Below, in pieces: positions 48,341 to 57,995 of a DNA stretch of 64,000 nucleotides. The first letter of the stretch is position 1. Each line of letters begins with the position of its first letter. The notes under the pieces are model-generated. The model worked only from the letters and a program-made list of their open reading frames with translations. It was not told where the DNA came from and ran no database searches. The DNA is from Prochlorococcus marinus str. MIT 0918 (GTDB lineage Bacteria; Cyanobacteriota; Cyanobacteriia; PCC-6307; Cyanobiaceae): contig NZ_CP114780.1 in the NCBI RefSeq assembly GCF_027359415.1, positions 1,448,764 to 1,512,763 on the forward strand, given 5' to 3'. The position numbers and the translations under genes are program-made.

Positions 48341-48371
48341 AAAAAGAGTGGGCCTAAGCCCACTCTTTTTA
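48341..48371. terminator. bidirectional terminator between the 60-aa gene and CP12
   Basis: AAAAAGAGTGGGC (48341-48353) and its exact complement (48358-48370) flank a CTAA loop, giving a 13-bp stem with A and T ends that provide a U tract in both directions. The CP12 stop codon is inside it. Confidence 0.92.
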
Positions 48372-48587
48372 ATCATCATAGACTAAGCATTCAGGTTCGT
48401 CCGGATTGGCATCACAGAATAATTCCAAGGCATTAGGGTCATGCTTGTCTTCTGGATGATGTTCCTTATATTCCTCAAGAGAGTGTAGCTCCTCTTCGAG
48501 GTGACGGACTTTAGGAGAGTTGCCTTGAGCTTTGGCTGAAAGGATCTCAGTTTGATCCTTTTGAATGTGCTCATCAATGGATTTCAT
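48369..48587 (-). CDS. cp12: CP12, Calvin-cycle regulatory protein
   Basis: CP12 is a small disordered protein that links GAPDH and phosphoribulokinase into an inactive complex in the dark. The 72 residues end with the GAPDH-binding tail ALELFCDANPDEPECLVYDD, with its Cys pair; the central HLEEELHSLEEYKEHH stands in for the AWD_VEEL core. The N-terminal cysteine pair of chloroplast CP12 is missing. ATG at 48587 (MKSIDEHIQKDQ) fits homologues; a TTG at 48614 would add nine residues. Confidence 0.92.
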   Translation of the reverse strand: MKSIDEHIQKDQTEILSAKAQGNSPKVRHLEEELHSLEEYKEHHPEDKHDPNALELFCDANPDEPECLVYDD

Positions 48588-48785
48588 TTTCTTGGCTAAA
48601 GCATTCTCATTCAACTTACATACATTAAATTAGTTGAGGATTTGTGCCACGTTCGGTTATCAATAATTAGTTTGCTTTACAACACCTTTGGCCTAATACC
48701 GTATCCTTAGATACCATTTCCTCCATTTAGGTTTGTATTTGAGAATCTTTAAATTGCTTTTATTGAGGATATTTAACCAAAATAG

Positions 48786-48811
48786 AAAACTAAAAAGCCT
48801 CTTCGGCTTTA
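48786..48811 (-). terminator. terminator overlapping the end of the DUF2301 gene
   Basis: On the minus strand AAAGCC and GGCTTT pair around GAAGA (48794-48810) and are followed by TTTAGTTTT. The left arm and loop encode the last residues of the DUF2301 protein. Confidence 0.6.
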
Positions 48812-49431
48812 GTCCTTTTTAAGAATTCGAAAACACTCTTGTCTCCAATATCAGATGCCGCATCCATCCCAAACTTTCGAATTGCAAGGATGGTTAAAAG
48901 CATTGCAGATGAAATCAGTAAAAACATTATTATTTCGTTGCTAAAAAAATTGAACAAGTGGCTTAAAATGCTTAAAGGTAAAAGTAATGTTAGGCCTATA
49001 GCTTCTGGACGTCGAAAACAGAAAAACTCCTTAAACCCCAAACCAGTTAAAGCTGCAAAAGTAGGGCCAATTAGTAATGACAATAATGGATTGGAGGAAA
49101 TGTTAGGTAATAACTCTGATGGATTTTCAGTTAAAAGAAGTATTGAAAGCCCTATTAATCCAAGAGCAGACAATGCTTGTAGAGTTTTATGAAGAAAACT
49201 AATATAAATATGAATCCATTTAAGAGCAAAGCCAAGTGAAATTGAAAGGATTAAAAGCCAAATCCATACATAATTTGGTCCTATTAGTAGCCAATTTATT
49301 AGTCCGCTTATAAATGAAATTCCACATATGAAAAGAGAAATTCTATACAGTTGAACTTCTTTTTGATCTTGAGAAGTGATTTTATATTTTCCATAAATAC
49401 CTTCATACTCTTTCTCTAAAGCTGTGTTCAT
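48790..49431 (-). CDS. DUF2301 integral membrane protein
   Basis: This 213-residue cyanobacterial membrane protein of unknown function has a soluble N-terminus (YGKYKITSQDQKEVQLYR) and six or so membrane segments. The charged loop FKEFFCFRRPEAIG (about residue 133) is well conserved in DUF2301. The C-terminus is cytosolic and acidic. It is a single gene; its last codons overlap a terminator hairpin. Confidence 0.85.
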   Translation of the reverse strand: MNTALEKEYEGIYGKYKITSQDQKEVQLYRISLFICGISFISGLINWLLIGPNYVWIWLLILSISLGFALKWIHIYISFLHKTLQALSALGLIGLSILLLTENPSELLPNISSNPLLSLLIGPTFAALTGLGFKEFFCFRRPEAIGLTLLLPLSILSHLFNFFSNEIIMFLLISSAMLLTILAIRKFGMDAASDIGDKSVFEFLKRTKAEEAF

Positions 49432-49474
49432 GATTTTTATGTAAGAAAATTAGGTTTTGATTTTTTTAATTGGA

Positions 49475-50455
49475 TCATTTGTAATTGATTATTTCTTGTA
49501 AGTCTGGCCCTCTTGGAATAATGTTACTTGCGTTAAGAGGAAAAAGAGCACCATAGTAGTCATTGAGCCAATTATGTGAATTACAGGTTTTGGAAACTTT
49601 GGGTATGTTAAAAAATCTTTTACGCCATTCGAGAATTTTTGGAAAAGCTTGCAGAGATTTTTCAGAACATCCGAATAAGGGAGCATAAACTGATTCCCAA
49701 CGAATAATAGTTGGAAATAATCTGATATCTGCAATAGTTATTTTATTTCCGCATAGCCAGGGTCCTTTTCTGGAAAGATGTTCATTTAATATTTTCATTG
49801 CTTTAAATAGGTCTTCACTCGCATTGTTATATGCAGTTTGATTTCTTGCAAAGCCACATTTATATACACCATTATTTATTGAAAATTGAATTAGCTCTTG
49901 CCAATTATTGATTTCTTTATGAAGATTTTGTGGGTTTAAATCTTCAAAGTTTTTATCTTCTGAAGGCCATTCATTAAGGACTTCTACTAATTGCGCACTT
50001 TCATTACCTAATAATTTGGGCTGGCTATTTGGAATTCCTTTTGGATCTATTAGTGCTGGAACTGTAGCTCTATGTTCTGGTGGAGAATTGCAAAGCTTGT
50101 AAATTTCAAGAAGGGAATTGCATCCTTTCCAAGCTGGATTTATTTTCCAGTTCCCAGCTTTATGATCAGCTTCTGCAATTAGCAAATTTAAACTACTCGA
50201 TAAATTCTTAAGCTCATATATCAACCATGTTCTATGGGCCCAAGGACAACTCCTCCCTATGATTAATAGGGGTAATTCGTTTTTAGACCTTTGAAGTAAA
50301 TCTTGCTTGTTAGGTATAGTTGCTTTTAGTGCATGACTAGGCTTTCTCACATAATTCCCTTGTTCGTCACAAGGTGCAAGGGCATTCATTAATTGATTCC
50401 ATTGCCAGTTCCAACCTTTGCGAGCAGTTGTAACTATTCCAGGGGGTATTGACAT
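49475..50455 (-). CDS. Xi-class glutathione transferase (glutathionyl-hydroquinone reductase-like)
   Basis: This 326-residue enzyme has the Xi-class active site CPWAHRTW (about residue 73) where the cysteine reduces glutathionyl adducts of quinols. The N-terminal thioredoxin-like domain carries NESAQLVEVLNEW and the C-terminal helical domain ends ADIRLFPTIIRWESVY. ATG at 50455 (MSIPPGIV) is used; a TTG three codons upstream is possible. Glutathione supply fits gshB in this window. The physiological substrate is unknown. Confidence 0.87.
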   Translation of the reverse strand: MSIPPGIVTTARKGWNWQWNQLMNALAPCDEQGNYVRKPSHALKATIPNKQDLLQRSKNELPLLIIGRSCPWAHRTWLIYELKNLSSSLNLLIAEADHKAGNWKINPAWKGCNSLLEIYKLCNSPPEHRATVPALIDPKGIPNSQPKLLGNESAQLVEVLNEWPSEDKNFEDLNPQNLHKEINNWQELIQFSINNGVYKCGFARNQTAYNNASEDLFKAMKILNEHLSRKGPWLCGNKITIADIRLFPTIIRWESVYAPLFGCSEKSLQAFPKILEWRKRFFNIPKVSKTCNSHNWLNDYYGALFPLNASNIIPRGPDLQEIINYK

Positions 50456-50510
50456 AAAATCCAATCTTGTAGATATTTTCAGGTATGAGATGTTTTGTTT
50501 ATAAAGCTTG

Positions 50511-51434
50511 ATGTCTGATATTCAGGTTCTTTTAGTAGCTGGTACTCATGGTAATGAGATTAATGCTGCTTGGATTTTTGATCAATTTGAGGAAAATGAA
50601 AAGTTAATTGATTTTCCTGGTCTTGATATTCAAACTGTGATTGGGAATCCAATTGCTCGTAAAAATGGTTGTAGATATTTAGATAGAGATTTGAACAGAA
50701 GTTTTTCTAATGATTTGCTTAATAATTCTGGATTGAATAATTTAGAGATTGATCGAGCTCAATGGCTTCTTAGCAAATATGGTCCTGCTGGGACTAAGCC
50801 GTCAAAAATTGTTATTGATTTCCATAGTACAACTGCTGCTATGGGTTCTTCTCTAGTGATTTATGGACGTCGATCAGCTGATTTGGCATTAGCATCCATT
50901 ATCCAAAATCGTCTTGGCCTTCCAATTTATTTACATGAGGGTGATCCATCCCAAAAGGGTTTTTTAGTTGAATCTTGGCCTTGTGGACTTGTAGTAGAAA
51001 TAGGTCCTGTCCCTCAAAGTTTATTGAGTTCCCAAATTATTAAAAGCACTTTATTGATTCTTTTGACTTCTCTAAAAGAGATTATTAAGGCAAATTCTGA
51101 CCAAGCAATATTCCCTAATAAAGTTGTAATTCATAGACATTTAAAAAGTCTTGATTTTCCTAGAGACAGATTAGGCCGAATAGCATCATTCATTCACCCC
51201 AAACTTCAAGGAAGAGATTGGTATCCTATTAAAGGTGGACACCCTTTGTTCGTAGATTTGCTTGGAAAAATTACTTATTTAGATCTTGAATCCTTTTCTG
51301 GAGAAGTTATTCCACTATTTATTAATGAAGCAGCCTATGCAGAGAAAGGCATCGCTATGAGCCTAACAAAAAGGGAAGTATTGGATCTTAGGAAAGAGGA
51401 CTTTAAGCAACTTATTGAATTATTTAATATATAA
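50511..51434 (+). CDS. aspartoacylase / succinylglutamate desuccinylase family (AstE/AspA)
   Basis: This zinc carboxypeptidase-like hydrolase has 307 residues. Zinc ligands are in GTHGNE (His and Glu, about residues 12-17) and DFHSTT (His about residue 104). Substrate-binding NPIARKNGCRYLDRDLNR follows the aspartoacylase pattern, including the arginines. Aspartoacylase cleaves N-acetylaspartate; the natural substrate in cyanobacteria is not established. ATG at 50511 is preferred to a TTG at 50508. It precedes psbA by 317 bases. Confidence 0.88.
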   Translation: MSDIQVLLVAGTHGNEINAAWIFDQFEENEKLIDFPGLDIQTVIGNPIARKNGCRYLDRDLNRSFSNDLLNNSGLNNLEIDRAQWLLSKYGPAGTKPSKIVIDFHSTTAAMGSSLVIYGRRSADLALASIIQNRLGLPIYLHEGDPSQKGFLVESWPCGLVVEIGPVPQSLLSSQIIKSTLLILLTSLKEIIKANSDQAIFPNKVVIHRHLKSLDFPRDRLGRIASFIHPKLQGRDWYPIKGGHPLFVDLLGKITYLDLESFSGEVIPLFINEAAYAEKGIAMSLTKREVLDLRKEDFKQLIELFNI

Positions 51435-51751
51435 TTTCTTATATATTTATACTATGCATTCCTTATAGTTTATACCCTACCTACTGAATTTTCAAACTAA
51501 TTATTATTAATAACTTCTAATTATTAATTTTTAAAAAGATATTTTATAGGAATACCTTTACGTTTAATTCATTGGATTGACTATGGCTTTGTTATTTCAG
51601 CTCAAATTACAAAGCCCATTGCAAATAGTTTCTTAATGAAAATCTTTCCTACGTCACTCGCACTATTGCAAATTTTCCATTAAGATCATCCCGGCGGGTT
51701 CATATCCGTTCTTACATAATTTTCCCTTTTTGGGATTTTCTTCACGTCCTC
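51435..51751 (+). promoter_or_regulatory. 317-base psbA upstream region
   Basis: No gene is visible. The first 150 bases are nearly pure A/T. A TAAGAT at 51681-51686 could serve as a -10 box with a leader of about 58 bases, but no matching -35 is evident. CCCGGCGGG (51690-51698) is the only GC-rich palindromic patch and would lie at or near the 5' end of the mRNA. The psbA promoter must be here by position. Confidence 0.45.
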
Positions 51752-52834
51752 ATGACCACCATTAGGCAGCAACGTTCATCGTTGCTCAAAGGATGGCCTC
51801 AGTTCTGTGAGTGGGTCACATCCACTGACAACCGTATTTATGTCGGTTGGTTCGGTGTTTTGATGATTCCTTGCCTTTTAGCTGCAGCCATATGTTTTGT
51901 AGTTGCTTTTATAGCAGCTCCTCCAGTTGATATTGATGGTATTCGCGAGCCTGTAGCAGGATCTTTTATCTATGGAAACAACATCATTTCTGGTGCTGTA
52001 GTTCCTTCTAGTAATGCTATAGGTCTTCATTTTTACCCTATTTGGGAAGCTGCGACTCTTGATGAGTGGCTTTATAACGGCGGTCCTTATCAGCTCGTTG
52101 TTTTTCACTTCCTTATTGGTATTTGCGGTTGGATGGGCCGTCAATGGGAACTTTCATACCGCCTAGGTATGCGCCCATGGATTTGTGTTGCTTATTCAGC
52201 TCCTGTATCTGCAGCTTTTGCAGTATTCCTTGTTTATCCATTTGGTCAGGGTTCTTTCTCTGATGGAATGCCTTTAGGTATATCAGGAACATTTAACTTT
52301 ATGTTTGTGTTCCAGGCAGAGCACAACATACTTATGCACCCCTTCCATATGGCAGGTGTTGCAGGTATGTTTGGCGGCAGCTTGTTCTCAGCTATGCATG
52401 GTTCTTTGGTGACTTCTTCACTAATTCGTGAAACCACCGAGACTGAGTCTCAGAACTATGGTTATAAGTTTGGCCAAGAGGAAGAGACTTATAACATCGT
52501 TGCAGCTCATGGCTACTTCGGTCGTTTAATCTTCCAATATGCAAGTTTCAACAATAGCCGCAGTCTTCACTTCTTCTTGGCTATCTTCCCTGTTGTTTGT
52601 GTTTGGTTGACTTCTATGGGCATATGCACCATGGCTTTCAACCTCAATGGATTTAACTTTAACCAATCTGTTGTTGATGCAAATGGAAAGGTTGTTCCTA
52701 CTTGGGGAGATGTTCTTAACCGTGCAAACTTAGGTATGGAAGTTATGCATGAGCGCAATGCTCACAACTTCCCACTTGACCTAGCTGCTGCTGAAACCAC
52801 TTCTGTGGCTTTAGTTGCTCCTGCTATTGGTTAA
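51752..52834 (+). CDS. psbA: photosystem II D1 protein
   Basis: D1 binds the reaction-centre chlorophylls, QB and most ligands of the Mn4CaO5 cluster. The 360 residues contain five membrane helices. Landmarks are [21 protein letters not shown] (Q131, canonical position 130), [15 protein letters not shown] and the C-terminal [14 protein letters not shown], the cluster ligands, after which processing occurs. The ICGWMGR segment is a variant of the common IFCYMGR. One residue is inserted near the N-terminus relative to Synechocystis. It is a monocistronic unit with two downstream terminators. Confidence 0.99.
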   Translation: MTTIRQQRSSLLKGWPQFCEWVTSTDNRIYVGWFGVLMIPCLLAAAICFVVAFIAAPPVDIDGIREPVAGSFIYGNNIISGAVVPSSNAIGLHFYPIWEAATLDEWLYNGGPYQLVVFHFLIGICGWMGRQWELSYRLGMRPWICVAYSAPVSAAFAVFLVYPFGQGSFSDGMPLGISGTFNFMFVFQAEHNILMHPFHMAGVAGMFGGSLFSAMHGSLVTSSLIRETTETESQNYGYKFGQEEETYNIVAAHGYFGRLIFQYASFNNSRSLHFFLAIFPVVCVWLTSMGICTMAFNLNGFNFNQSVVDANGKVVPTWGDVLNRANLGMEVMHERNAHNFPLDLAAAETTSVALVAPAIG

Positions 52835-52874
52835 TAGATATTTCTAATAGGAAAAACTCATTTTAAGAGTTTTT

Positions 52875-52905
52875 AAACCCCCTTTCTTTGAAAGGGGGTT
52901 TTTTT
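52875..52905 (+). terminator. psbA terminator 1
   Basis: AAACCCCCTTTC (52875-52886) and GAAAGGGGGTTT (52890-52901) form a 12-bp stem with a three-base loop, followed by a T run to 52905. It lies 41 bases after the psbA stop. Confidence 0.95.
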
Positions 52906-52922
52906 ATAATTGAATTGCTGTT

Positions 52923-52952
52923 AAAAGCCTAATCATTGATTAGGCTTTTTTT
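52923..52952 (+). terminator. psbA terminator 2 (tandem)
   Basis: AAAAGCCTAAT and ATTAGGCTTTT pair around CATTG (52923-52947+), followed by a T run ending at 52952. It backs up terminator 1, and aroC starts 39 bases later. Confidence 0.9.
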
Positions 52953-52990
52953 AGATTAAGTCCTTTTTGTTTTTGAGGATTAAGGAATTC

Positions 52991-54079
52991 ATGGGAAGTA
53001 GTTTTGGAAAGTTATTTAAAGTCACCACATTTGGTGAGTCTCATGGTGGTGGAGTTGGAGTAATTCTGGAAGGTTGCCCTCCAAGAATGGAATTAGATCT
53101 TCAGAAAATACAAGAAGAGCTCGATAGAAGAAGACCTGGCCAAAGTAAAATAACTACTCCTAGAAATGAATTAGATAAAGTAGAAATTTTAAGTGGAGTA
53201 GTTAATAACAAAACACTAGGAAGCCCTATAGCAATGCTTGTAAGGAATAAGGATCAGCGGCCAAAGGATTATGGAGAAATGAAAGAGATTTTTCGACCTT
53301 CTCATGCAGATGGAACTTATCAATTGAAATATGGAATCAATACAGATAGTGGGGGAGGAAGAGCTTCTGCAAGAGAAACTATTGGACGAGTTGCGGCTGG
53401 AGCAATAGCTAAGCAAGTGCTCTATAAAGTTAGTAATGTTGAAATACTTGCTTGGGTAAAGCGTATTCACAATATTGAAGCTGATATAAATCATGAGAGA
53501 GTGACGATGAAAGATATTGAATCCAACCTCGTACGTTGTCCAAATCAAAGTACCGCTCAATTAATGATAGATAGAATTGAAGAAATTAGTCGAGAAGGAG
53601 ATTCTTGTGGAGGTGTTATTGAATGTGTTGTTCGGAATATTCCTGGAGGATTGGGAATGCCAGTTTTTGACAAATTAGAGGCTGATCTAGCAAAGGCTTT
53701 AATGTCTCTTCCAGCAACTAAAGGCTTTGAAGTTGGCTCTGGATTTAGTGGAACATTCCTTAAAGGGAGTGAACATAATGATCCTTTCTTGCCTTCTCAA
53801 GGAAATCGCTTAAAAACAGTTACTAATAATTCTGGAGGAATTCAGGGAGGTATTAGTAATGGCGAACCAATAGTCTTAAGAGTTGGGTTCAAGCCAACAG
53901 CAACTATTCGGAAGAGTCAACAAACAATTGATTCAGATGGGAATCCAAGACAGCTTGAAGCAAAAGGTCGTCATGACCCTTGTGTTTTGCCAAGAGCTGT
54001 TCCTATGGTAGAGGCAATGGTCGCAATTGTTTTGGCAGATCACCTTTTAAGGCAACAAGGCCAGTGCACTTTGTGGTAA
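52991..54079 (+). CDS. aroC: chorismate synthase
   Basis: This FMN-dependent enzyme makes chorismate, the precursor for aromatic amino acids, folate and phylloquinone. The 362 residues start [19 protein letters not shown], the usual start, with GESHGG near residue 16. Further signatures are [30 protein letters not shown] and [14 protein letters not shown]. The frame is open upstream to 52967 but this lies close to terminator 2. It is convergent with eda (47-base spacer). The product feeds menF at 3 kb. Confidence 0.96.
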   Translation: MGSSFGKLFKVTTFGESHGGGVGVILEGCPPRMELDLQKIQEELDRRRPGQSKITTPRNELDKVEILSGVVNNKTLGSPIAMLVRNKDQRPKDYGEMKEIFRPSHADGTYQLKYGINTDSGGGRASARETIGRVAAGAIAKQVLYKVSNVEILAWVKRIHNIEADINHERVTMKDIESNLVRCPNQSTAQLMIDRIEEISREGDSCGGVIECVVRNIPGGLGMPVFDKLEADLAKALMSLPATKGFEVGSGFSGTFLKGSEHNDPFLPSQGNRLKTVTNNSGGIQGGISNGEPIVLRVGFKPTATIRKSQQTIDSDGNPRQLEAKGRHDPCVLPRAVPMVEAMVAIVLADHLLRQQGQCTLW

Positions 54080-54126
54080 TGAATTAAAAACTTGCTGGAA
54101 AAATATTGCATATAAGTAGTTATAAT

Positions 54127-54777
54127 TTAAAGATTATTTTCTATAATCCATTTTTTTAGAAGAAGTAAACTGTTTTCTTTTTGAGAGAAACTTCTGCCTA
54201 ATGCAATAGCGTTACACCCATTTTTTAACCATGCATTTAGATCATTAAGTCTTAAACCTCCTGCTGCTATTACAAATGGAAATGTAGAGAAAGAAGCTTT
54301 TATTTGATTTAAATATGATGAGCCTACTAATGTCGCTGGAAAGAGTTTAATAATCTTATGCCCAAAGTTAATTGCTTGATAAATCTCCGAAGGGGTTAAG
54401 ACACCAGGGATTAATATCTGATCTAATACTTTTGCTTTTTCTTGTAACTCTAGATTCCAACATGGACTCATTGCGTAAGAAAATCCAAGTTGTTTTATTT
54501 CATCTAAAGCATTGATATGTGATACAGAGGCTGCTCCAAATGAAAATCCTTGAAATGCTTTGTTAAGTTCTTCTATGAAAAAGCTCCAGTTTTTATGATG
54601 AGACCAAGCAATTTCTATATGTTTGATATTTGCATCTCTTAAGCCAGTAATTAATTTAATCACTGGCTTAAGGTCACAATTATCTAGTTCATTTATAGGA
54701 ATTCTAACAACGATTATTAATGGTTGAGTTGATAAAGAAGAAACTAAGTCAGCTTGTTTTTTAAGCCATATGTTCAC
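54127..54777 (-). CDS. eda: KDPG/KHG-aldolase family protein
   Basis: The family cleaves 2-keto-3-deoxy-6-phosphogluconate to pyruvate and glyceraldehyde-3-phosphate in the Entner-Doudoroff route. The 216 residues keep the Schiff-base lysine (K144 in IIKLFPA) and the catalytic glutamate (E55 in HIEIAW). The substrate-phosphate/carboxylate arginine (R49 in E. coli, in LRT) is replaced by serine (WSHH), and GAGTV is GAASV. Activity may be altered. A GTG start is used. It lies nine bases after ftsH on the same strand. Confidence 0.8.
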   Translation of the reverse strand: MNIWLKKQADLVSSLSTQPLIIVVRIPINELDNCDLKPVIKLITGLRDANIKHIEIAWSHHKNWSFFIEELNKAFQGFSFGAASVSHINALDEIKQLGFSYAMSPCWNLELQEKAKVLDQILIPGVLTPSEIYQAINFGHKIIKLFPATLVGSSYLNQIKASFSTFPFVIAAGGLRLNDLNAWLKNGCNAIALGRSFSQKENSLLLLKKWIIENNL

Positions 54778-54786
54778 TTAATTTAT

Positions 54787-56640
54787 TTAAAGATAATCAG
54801 CAACTTTTACTTCGCGCTTTATCAGTAATTCTTGCAAATCTTCTGCATCTACAGTCTCTTTTTGTATAAGCATTGTAGCAAGTTCATCAAGAACTGATCG
54901 ATTATCTACGAGTGCTTTAGTTGCTCTTTTGTAGGCTATCTCTACCAAACAAGAAACTTCGTCATCTATAGTTGCAGCAGTATCTTCTGAGAAGTCTCTT
55001 TCAGCAGCAATATCACGACCAAGAAACATTCCTCCTTGTGATCTTCCTAATGCAACAGGACCAAGCTTTTCACTCATTCCAAAACGAGTAACCATTTGCC
55101 GTGCTACTTGGGCAACTTGCTTGAGATCATTTGAAGCACCAGTTGTAACCTCATTTTCTCCATAAACTATTTCTTCAGCAACTCTGCCACCAAGAGCAAC
55201 AGCCATTTGGTTCTGTAAATAAGATCTTGAGTAAAGACCTGATTCCATTCTTTCTTCACTGGGAGTAAAGAAAGTTAGGCCACCTGCTTGGCCTCTTGGA
55301 ATAATGGAAATTTTTTGTACAGGATCATAGTCAGGCATTACTGCTCCAACTAATGCATGACCAGCTTCGTGGTAAGCCACCAATTCCTTACGTTTCTTGC
55401 TCATTACGCGATCTTTTTTCTCGGGCCCAGCCATTACTCGCTCAATAGCATCACTAATTTCTAAATTGCTTACTTCTGTACCTTCTCTCCTTGCTGCTAG
55501 AATAGCTGCTTCATTCAATAAATTAGCCAAATCAGCACCTGTAAAGCCTGGTGTTCGTCTAGCTACTTGGTCCAAATCTACGTCTTGAGATAAGGTTTTT
55601 TCTCGTGCATGTACTTTTAGAATTTGCAACCGACCTGAATAATCTGGTCTGTCAACTACAACTTGTCTGTCAAATCGTCCTGGCCTTAGGAGTGCCGAAT
55701 CAAGAACATCTGGTCTGTTCGTTGCAGCAACTATGATTATCCCAGTATTACCTTCAAAACCATCCATTTCTGTTAGTAATTGATTAAGGGTTTGCTCTCT
55801 TTCATCATTTCCTCCACCAAGCCCTGCCCCACGTTGTCGCCCAACTGCGTCAATCTCATCAATAAATACAATACATGGAGCATTCTTTTTAGCTTGTTCA
55901 AAAAGATCTCTAACTCTGCTTGCTCCTACACCAACGAACATTTCTACAAATTCAGAACCTGAGATTGAGAAAAATGGTACGGCTGCTTCACCAGCCACTG
56001 CTTTTGCTAAGAGAGTTTTACCTGTTCCTGGAGGACCAACAAGGAGGACACCTTTTGGAATCTTTGCCCCAACAGCTGTAAAACGATCAGGATTTTTTAA
56101 AAAATCAACAACCTCCGCAAGTTCTAATTTTGCCCCCTCTATTCCAGCTACATCTCCAAATGTAACCTGTGTAGAAGGTTCCATCTGTAAGCGAGCTTTA
56201 CTCTTGCCAAAGCTCATCGCAGGGTTTCCGCCTCCACCAGATCCTCCTTGAGCTCGTCTAAATAGAAAGAACAAACCACCTAAAAGAAGAATTGGGAAAA
56301 TTAGACTTCCAGCAGCTTGTTGCCATGGATTTGCTTGTTGAGTAGGTTGAACGGCAATGTCAACATCATGTTCAGTAAGCAGTTGAAGAAGATCTTTGTC
56401 TGGAGCAAGATTTACTTCTGCTCGAGTGCCATCAGTTTCAATAATTTGAGCAGTTGAATTATCAGGAGAAATTAATACCCTGCTAACTTGATTTTCTTGA
56501 ACAGCTTCAATGAAATCGCTATATCTCAGAGTCTCTATACGTTGAGATGTATTGGGTCTGTCAAGGAAAGCAGTACCAACAAAAATTAGGACTACAACCA
56601 TCAAGGCGTAGAGGGCTATGTTGCGCCAGCGTTTGTTCAA
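54787..56640 (-). CDS. ftsH: ATP-dependent membrane protease FtsH
   Basis: FtsH is a thylakoid/plasma-membrane AAA+ metalloprotease that removes damaged D1 during photosystem II repair. The 617 residues have two membrane segments (about 8-25 and 110-128), AAA domain with [14 protein letters not shown] and [15 protein letters not shown] arginine fingers in [11 protein letters not shown], and zinc site HEAGH (about residue 420). A TTG start gives MNKRWRN, the family N-terminus. It follows sat by 50 bases and psbA is nearby. Confidence 0.97.
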   Translation of the reverse strand: MNKRWRNIALYALMVVVLIFVGTAFLDRPNTSQRIETLRYSDFIEAVQENQVSRVLISPDNSTAQIIETDGTRAEVNLAPDKDLLQLLTEHDVDIAVQPTQQANPWQQAAGSLIFPILLLGGLFFLFRRAQGGSGGGGNPAMSFGKSKARLQMEPSTQVTFGDVAGIEGAKLELAEVVDFLKNPDRFTAVGAKIPKGVLLVGPPGTGKTLLAKAVAGEAAVPFFSISGSEFVEMFVGVGASRVRDLFEQAKKNAPCIVFIDEIDAVGRQRGAGLGGGNDEREQTLNQLLTEMDGFEGNTGIIIVAATNRPDVLDSALLRPGRFDRQVVVDRPDYSGRLQILKVHAREKTLSQDVDLDQVARRTPGFTGADLANLLNEAAILAARREGTEVSNLEISDAIERVMAGPEKKDRVMSKKRKELVAYHEAGHALVGAVMPDYDPVQKISIIPRGQAGGLTFFTPSEERMESGLYSRSYLQNQMAVALGGRVAEEIVYGENEVTTGASNDLKQVAQVARQMVTRFGMSEKLGPVALGRSQGGMFLGRDIAAERDFSEDTAATIDDEVSCLVEIAYKRATKALVDNRSVLDELATMLIQKETVDAEDLQELLIKREVKVADYL

Positions 56641-56690
56641 GGTTCGTTTTCTCGTATAGAAGCAATGTTAATAGTATTTTGATCTATCTG

Positions 56691-57863
56691 TTAGGCATTC
56701 CGTAGTACTTCTACCACACTTTTAAAAGCAAACCATTCTGGAATGTCTTCTCCTGCTCTGAGCATTTTCCTGAATTGAGTTCCACTAAGCTTTTTAATGT
56801 GTAATTCTTGTTTTTCTGCATGATCTGCAGTTACATATCCTTCTTCTTCTGTAAATACAAGATTAAGGGATGGAACGGTATCCATTTCTAACTCTGGTGC
56901 ACATTCTTTTGCAAAATTTTGAGCGTCGTAAGGGCCATAAAAATCTTCTCCTGTTAATTGGGATTTACAGCCAGCCATATCACGACCAATTATGAAATGA
57001 GAACAACCATAATTTCTTCTAATTATCATATGCTGTAGAGCTTCTCTGGGCCCAGCCATATGCATTGAATAAGGAAGATAAGCCCATTTGATATTTGGGT
57101 TTTCTACTTCTTCAGCAAGCTTTTCATATGTCTGAAACCTAATTTCTCCAGGGATATCGTCTTGTTGTGTTGGTCCGCATGTTGGATGAACAAGGACTAC
57201 GGCTTTTTTGCTGACATTTTCTGCAAAAAGTGCTTGTGTGAAAAGTTCATAATGAGCTCTATGAATAGGATTTCTGCATTGAAAAGCTACTACATCTTGA
57301 TCTATAGGAAGTTCTTTTCTTACTTCAGCAGGTGTTTTACAAGGAAAGATTCTTGTTGGGAGTTCTAGTCCCTGTAATTTGCCACCTAGATAAAATCGTT
57401 TTCTTTCAGTAGCTATCATTTTTACAGCAGGATGCTCTAATGATGTTGTCCCATAACATTTTTTTGCTTCTAGGACTTTGTCTGGTTCCCACTTATCTTC
57501 AATGGTAAGTATTGCAAGATCTTGTTTTTTATATTTGAGAAGGATTGTATCTCCTATAGAGATATCTTCACGATCAGTATCCATAACTATAGGCAGACCA
57601 AATAATATGCCTGAAACTGTTCTATTCTTATCAACTACTGAATCATAATTTTCTTGATTCATGAATCCTTGAAGAGGAGAAAATCCTCCAATTAAAAGAA
57701 GTTCAATATCACAGGCATTTCTTTCTGAACAATTTAAAGATTTAATTTCGGGTGTCTTAATTCCTTCTTGACATTCTATTGGAACCATAAGATTTACTAG
57801 CTCCCCACCATATGGTTTTATTACTTCAGATCGTTGATTGCTGAGGGATTGATTAGAGGGCAT
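56691..57863 (-). CDS. sat: sulfate adenylyltransferase (ATP sulfurylase)
   Basis: This enzyme activates sulfate to APS for assimilation. The 390-residue protein is the single-chain form without an APS kinase domain. Active-site motifs are QCRNPIHRAH (about residue 196), GRDMAGCKS and the C-terminal GTQFRKMLRAGE. The PUA-like N-domain precedes the catalytic core. ftsH follows on the same strand with a 50-base spacer. Upstream it is separated from psbO by a strong terminator. Confidence 0.96.
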   Translation of the reverse strand: MPSNQSLSNQRSEVIKPYGGELVNLMVPIECQEGIKTPEIKSLNCSERNACDIELLLIGGFSPLQGFMNQENYDSVVDKNRTVSGILFGLPIVMDTDREDISIGDTILLKYKKQDLAILTIEDKWEPDKVLEAKKCYGTTSLEHPAVKMIATERKRFYLGGKLQGLELPTRIFPCKTPAEVRKELPIDQDVVAFQCRNPIHRAHYELFTQALFAENVSKKAVVLVHPTCGPTQQDDIPGEIRFQTYEKLAEEVENPNIKWAYLPYSMHMAGPREALQHMIIRRNYGCSHFIIGRDMAGCKSQLTGEDFYGPYDAQNFAKECAPELEMDTVPSLNLVFTEEEGYVTADHAEKQELHIKKLSGTQFRKMLRAGEDIPEWFAFKSVVEVLRNA

Positions 57864-57928
57864 TACGAAAATTTGTCTGCCCGGAGATTCTCCCAGATAA
57901 GCGTCTAAAAAACTAGAGCAGGTATAAA

Positions 57929-57963
57929 AAAAAAGGAGGCTGCAAATGGCAGCCTCCTTTTTT
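57929..57963. terminator. terminator between psbO and sat
   Basis: GGAGGCTGC (57935-57943) and GCAGCCTCC (57949-57957) pair, and the flanking A and T runs extend the stem to about 15 bp. The minus-strand T tract (nine bases) makes it the psbO terminator; it can also work in the other direction. Confidence 0.93.
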
Positions 57964-57995
57964 ATTTTGATTAAGCTTGAGCAAATAAGATTTGC

